Of a stretch of DNA of 64,000 bases, positions 63,636 to 64,000 are shown piece by piece. The stretch lies in the NCBI RefSeq assembly GCF_020832045.1, contig NZ_JAFIFK010000031.1, forward strand, positions 51,023 to 115,022. Reading direction: 5' to 3'. How positions within the stretch are numbered: position 1 is the stretch's first letter; every line of letters begins with the position of its first letter. Both the position numbers and the translations under genes were made by a program. Source of the stretch: Halomonas sp. (GTDB taxonomy: Bacteria; Pseudomonadota; Gammaproteobacteria; Pseudomonadales; Halomonadaceae). The notes below the pieces were generated by a model. It was given only the letters and a program-made list of their open reading frames with translations. It was not told the origin of the DNA and searched no databases.

Positions 63636-63679
63636 CCGAGGTCGTCCTCGGATCAATGTATGTGCATCGGGTCGTCCCG
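63636..63679 (-). promoter_or_regulatory. Guanidine-II (mini-ykkC) riboswitch
   Basis: On the minus strand two hairpins with ACGA loops occur in tandem: CGGG-ACGA-CCCG (63679-63668) and CCGAGG-ACGA-CCTCGG (63651-63636), joined by a 16-base linker. Paired ACGR-loop hairpins define the mini-ykkC class. The second hairpin ends 20 bases before the exporter start codon, fitting control of translation by guanidinium. Confidence 0.92.
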
Positions 63680-63719
63680 CTCACGACTGGCGCTGACATT
63701 CTGTCATGTCTCAAACGAC

Positions 63720-63749
63720 GAAACCCAGCCTCTTTCGAAGCTGGGTTTC
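63720..63749 (-). terminator. Distal terminator copy of the rrn operon
   Basis: GAAACCCAGC and GCTGGGTTTC arms, ten bases each, around a ten-base loop. On the minus strand GTCGTTTG follows. Same flank (GCAT-TTATTCAGAAACCC) as the terminator next to the intact 5S gene. Confidence 0.7.
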
Positions 63750-63756
63750 TGAATAA

Positions 63757-63824
63757 ATGCCTGACGTTCGGGCCGGCCATCCGGCAGGCGGCGCTCCGCT
63801 ACTCTACGTGGGAGGCCCCTAAAT
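63757..63824 (-). pseudogene. Degenerate 3' fragment of a 5S rRNA gene
   Basis: Read on the minus strand, GGGGCCTCCCACG-TAGAGTAG and the end GTCAGGCAT align with GGGGCCTCCCCATGCGAGAGTAG and GTCAGGCAT at the 3' end of the intact 5S gene. The intervening part has diverged. With its own terminator hairpin it looks like the remnant of a second 5S copy. Confidence 0.6.
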
Positions 63825-63827
63825 GGC

Positions 63828-63854
63828 GAAACCCCGACCAATGGCCGGGGTTTC
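63828..63854 (-). terminator. Terminator following 5S rRNA
   Basis: GAAACCCCG...CGGGGTTTC, nine-base perfect arms, starting ten bases after the 5S 3' end on the minus strand. Confidence 0.75.
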
Positions 63855-63863
63855 TGAAGAGAT

Positions 63864-63980
63864 GCCTGACGATGACCTACTCTCGCATGGGGAGGCCCCA
63901 CACTACCATCGGCGCTGAGTGGTTTCACTGCTGAGTTCGGCATGGGATCAGGTGGTTCCCACTCGCTATGGTCGTCAGGC
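63864..63980 (-). rRNA. rrf: 5S ribosomal RNA
   Basis: About 117 nt on the minus strand, beginning GCCTGACGACCATAGCGAG. It contains CCCATGCCGAACTCAG, GTGAAAC, GCGCCGATGGTAGTGTGGGG and CCCCATGCGAGAGTAGG, and closes with GTCAGGC, which pairs with the 5' end. The 23S gene should lie beyond the right edge; the last 20 bases are spacer. Confidence 0.95.
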
Positions 63981-64000
63981 GAAAACGGTTGGAATCATGC

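Noticed and set aside
63501..63943. Short frames over the riboswitch, 5S remnant and 5S rRNA
   Set aside because: They overlap structured RNA elements that explain the sequence better.

Overview
The window looks like a chromosomal segment of a moderately halophilic gammaproteobacterium, most likely a member of the Halomonadaceae. The evidence is high GC, an ectoine hydroxylase gene (ectD), gammaproteobacterial housekeeping genes (RlmM, EpmC, TusA, RimK/RimB, Uup, FadBA), acidic outer-membrane proteins and a glyU-type tRNA. This placement is inferred from gene content; no search was run. I see no prophage, integron, insertion sequence or CRISPR array.

Layout. 1-2.7 kb: phosphoesterase (cut by the left edge), NAD kinase and a DMT exporter. 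2.7-12.5 kb: a complete glycerol uptake and catabolism operon on the minus strand: glycerol kinase, a rhizobial GlpSTPQUV-type glycerol ABC transporter and glycerol-3-phosphate dehydrogenase. Three GlpR-like operators lie upstream of glpK and a hairpin separates glpD from the transporter genes. 12.5-14.7 kb: small stress-type genes, tRNA-Gly(CCC) and an orphan minus-strand terminator. 14.7-20.5 kb: proline utilisation (AraC regulator, PutA without a DNA-binding domain, PutP). 20.5-26.9 kb: two OmpW-type porins, the rimB-rimK S6 modification pair and SanA. 26.9-33.2 kb: the suf Fe-S operon (Rrf2 regulator-sufBCDS-sufT), with a sigma70-like promoter overlapped by an IscR-like palindrome. 33.4-38 kb: Lrp-type regulator, SDR-like protein, a PhoU-like/Na-Pi cotransporter pair behind a near-consensus Pho box, and a yeast-type cytosine deaminase. 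38-48 kb: PanE-like reductase, methyltransferase, EctD, a PEBP protein, a flavodoxin-like protein, a tiny CCGSCS-motif protein under an apparent NsrR (nitric oxide) operator, FadBA, a MarR regulator and a Usp. 48-61.4 kb: Uup, TatD, a fused E1 alpha-beta 2-oxoacid dehydrogenase with an unusual acyltransferase and a divergent LysR regulator, EpmC, MATE pump, TusA and RlmM. 61.4-64 kb: NADP-glutamate dehydrogenase, a Gdx/SugE exporter behind a guanidine-II (mini-ykkC) riboswitch, a degenerate 5S remnant and the 5S rRNA that ends an rrn operon entering from the right.

The strongest regulatory observations read directly from sequence are the guanidine-II riboswitch at 63636-63679, the Pho box at 36800-36817, the NsrR-like box at 42565-42587 and the suf promoter palindrome at 33111-33135. 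The least understood gene sets are the NsrR-box/CCGSCS protein unit and the E1-fusion/acyltransferase pair.
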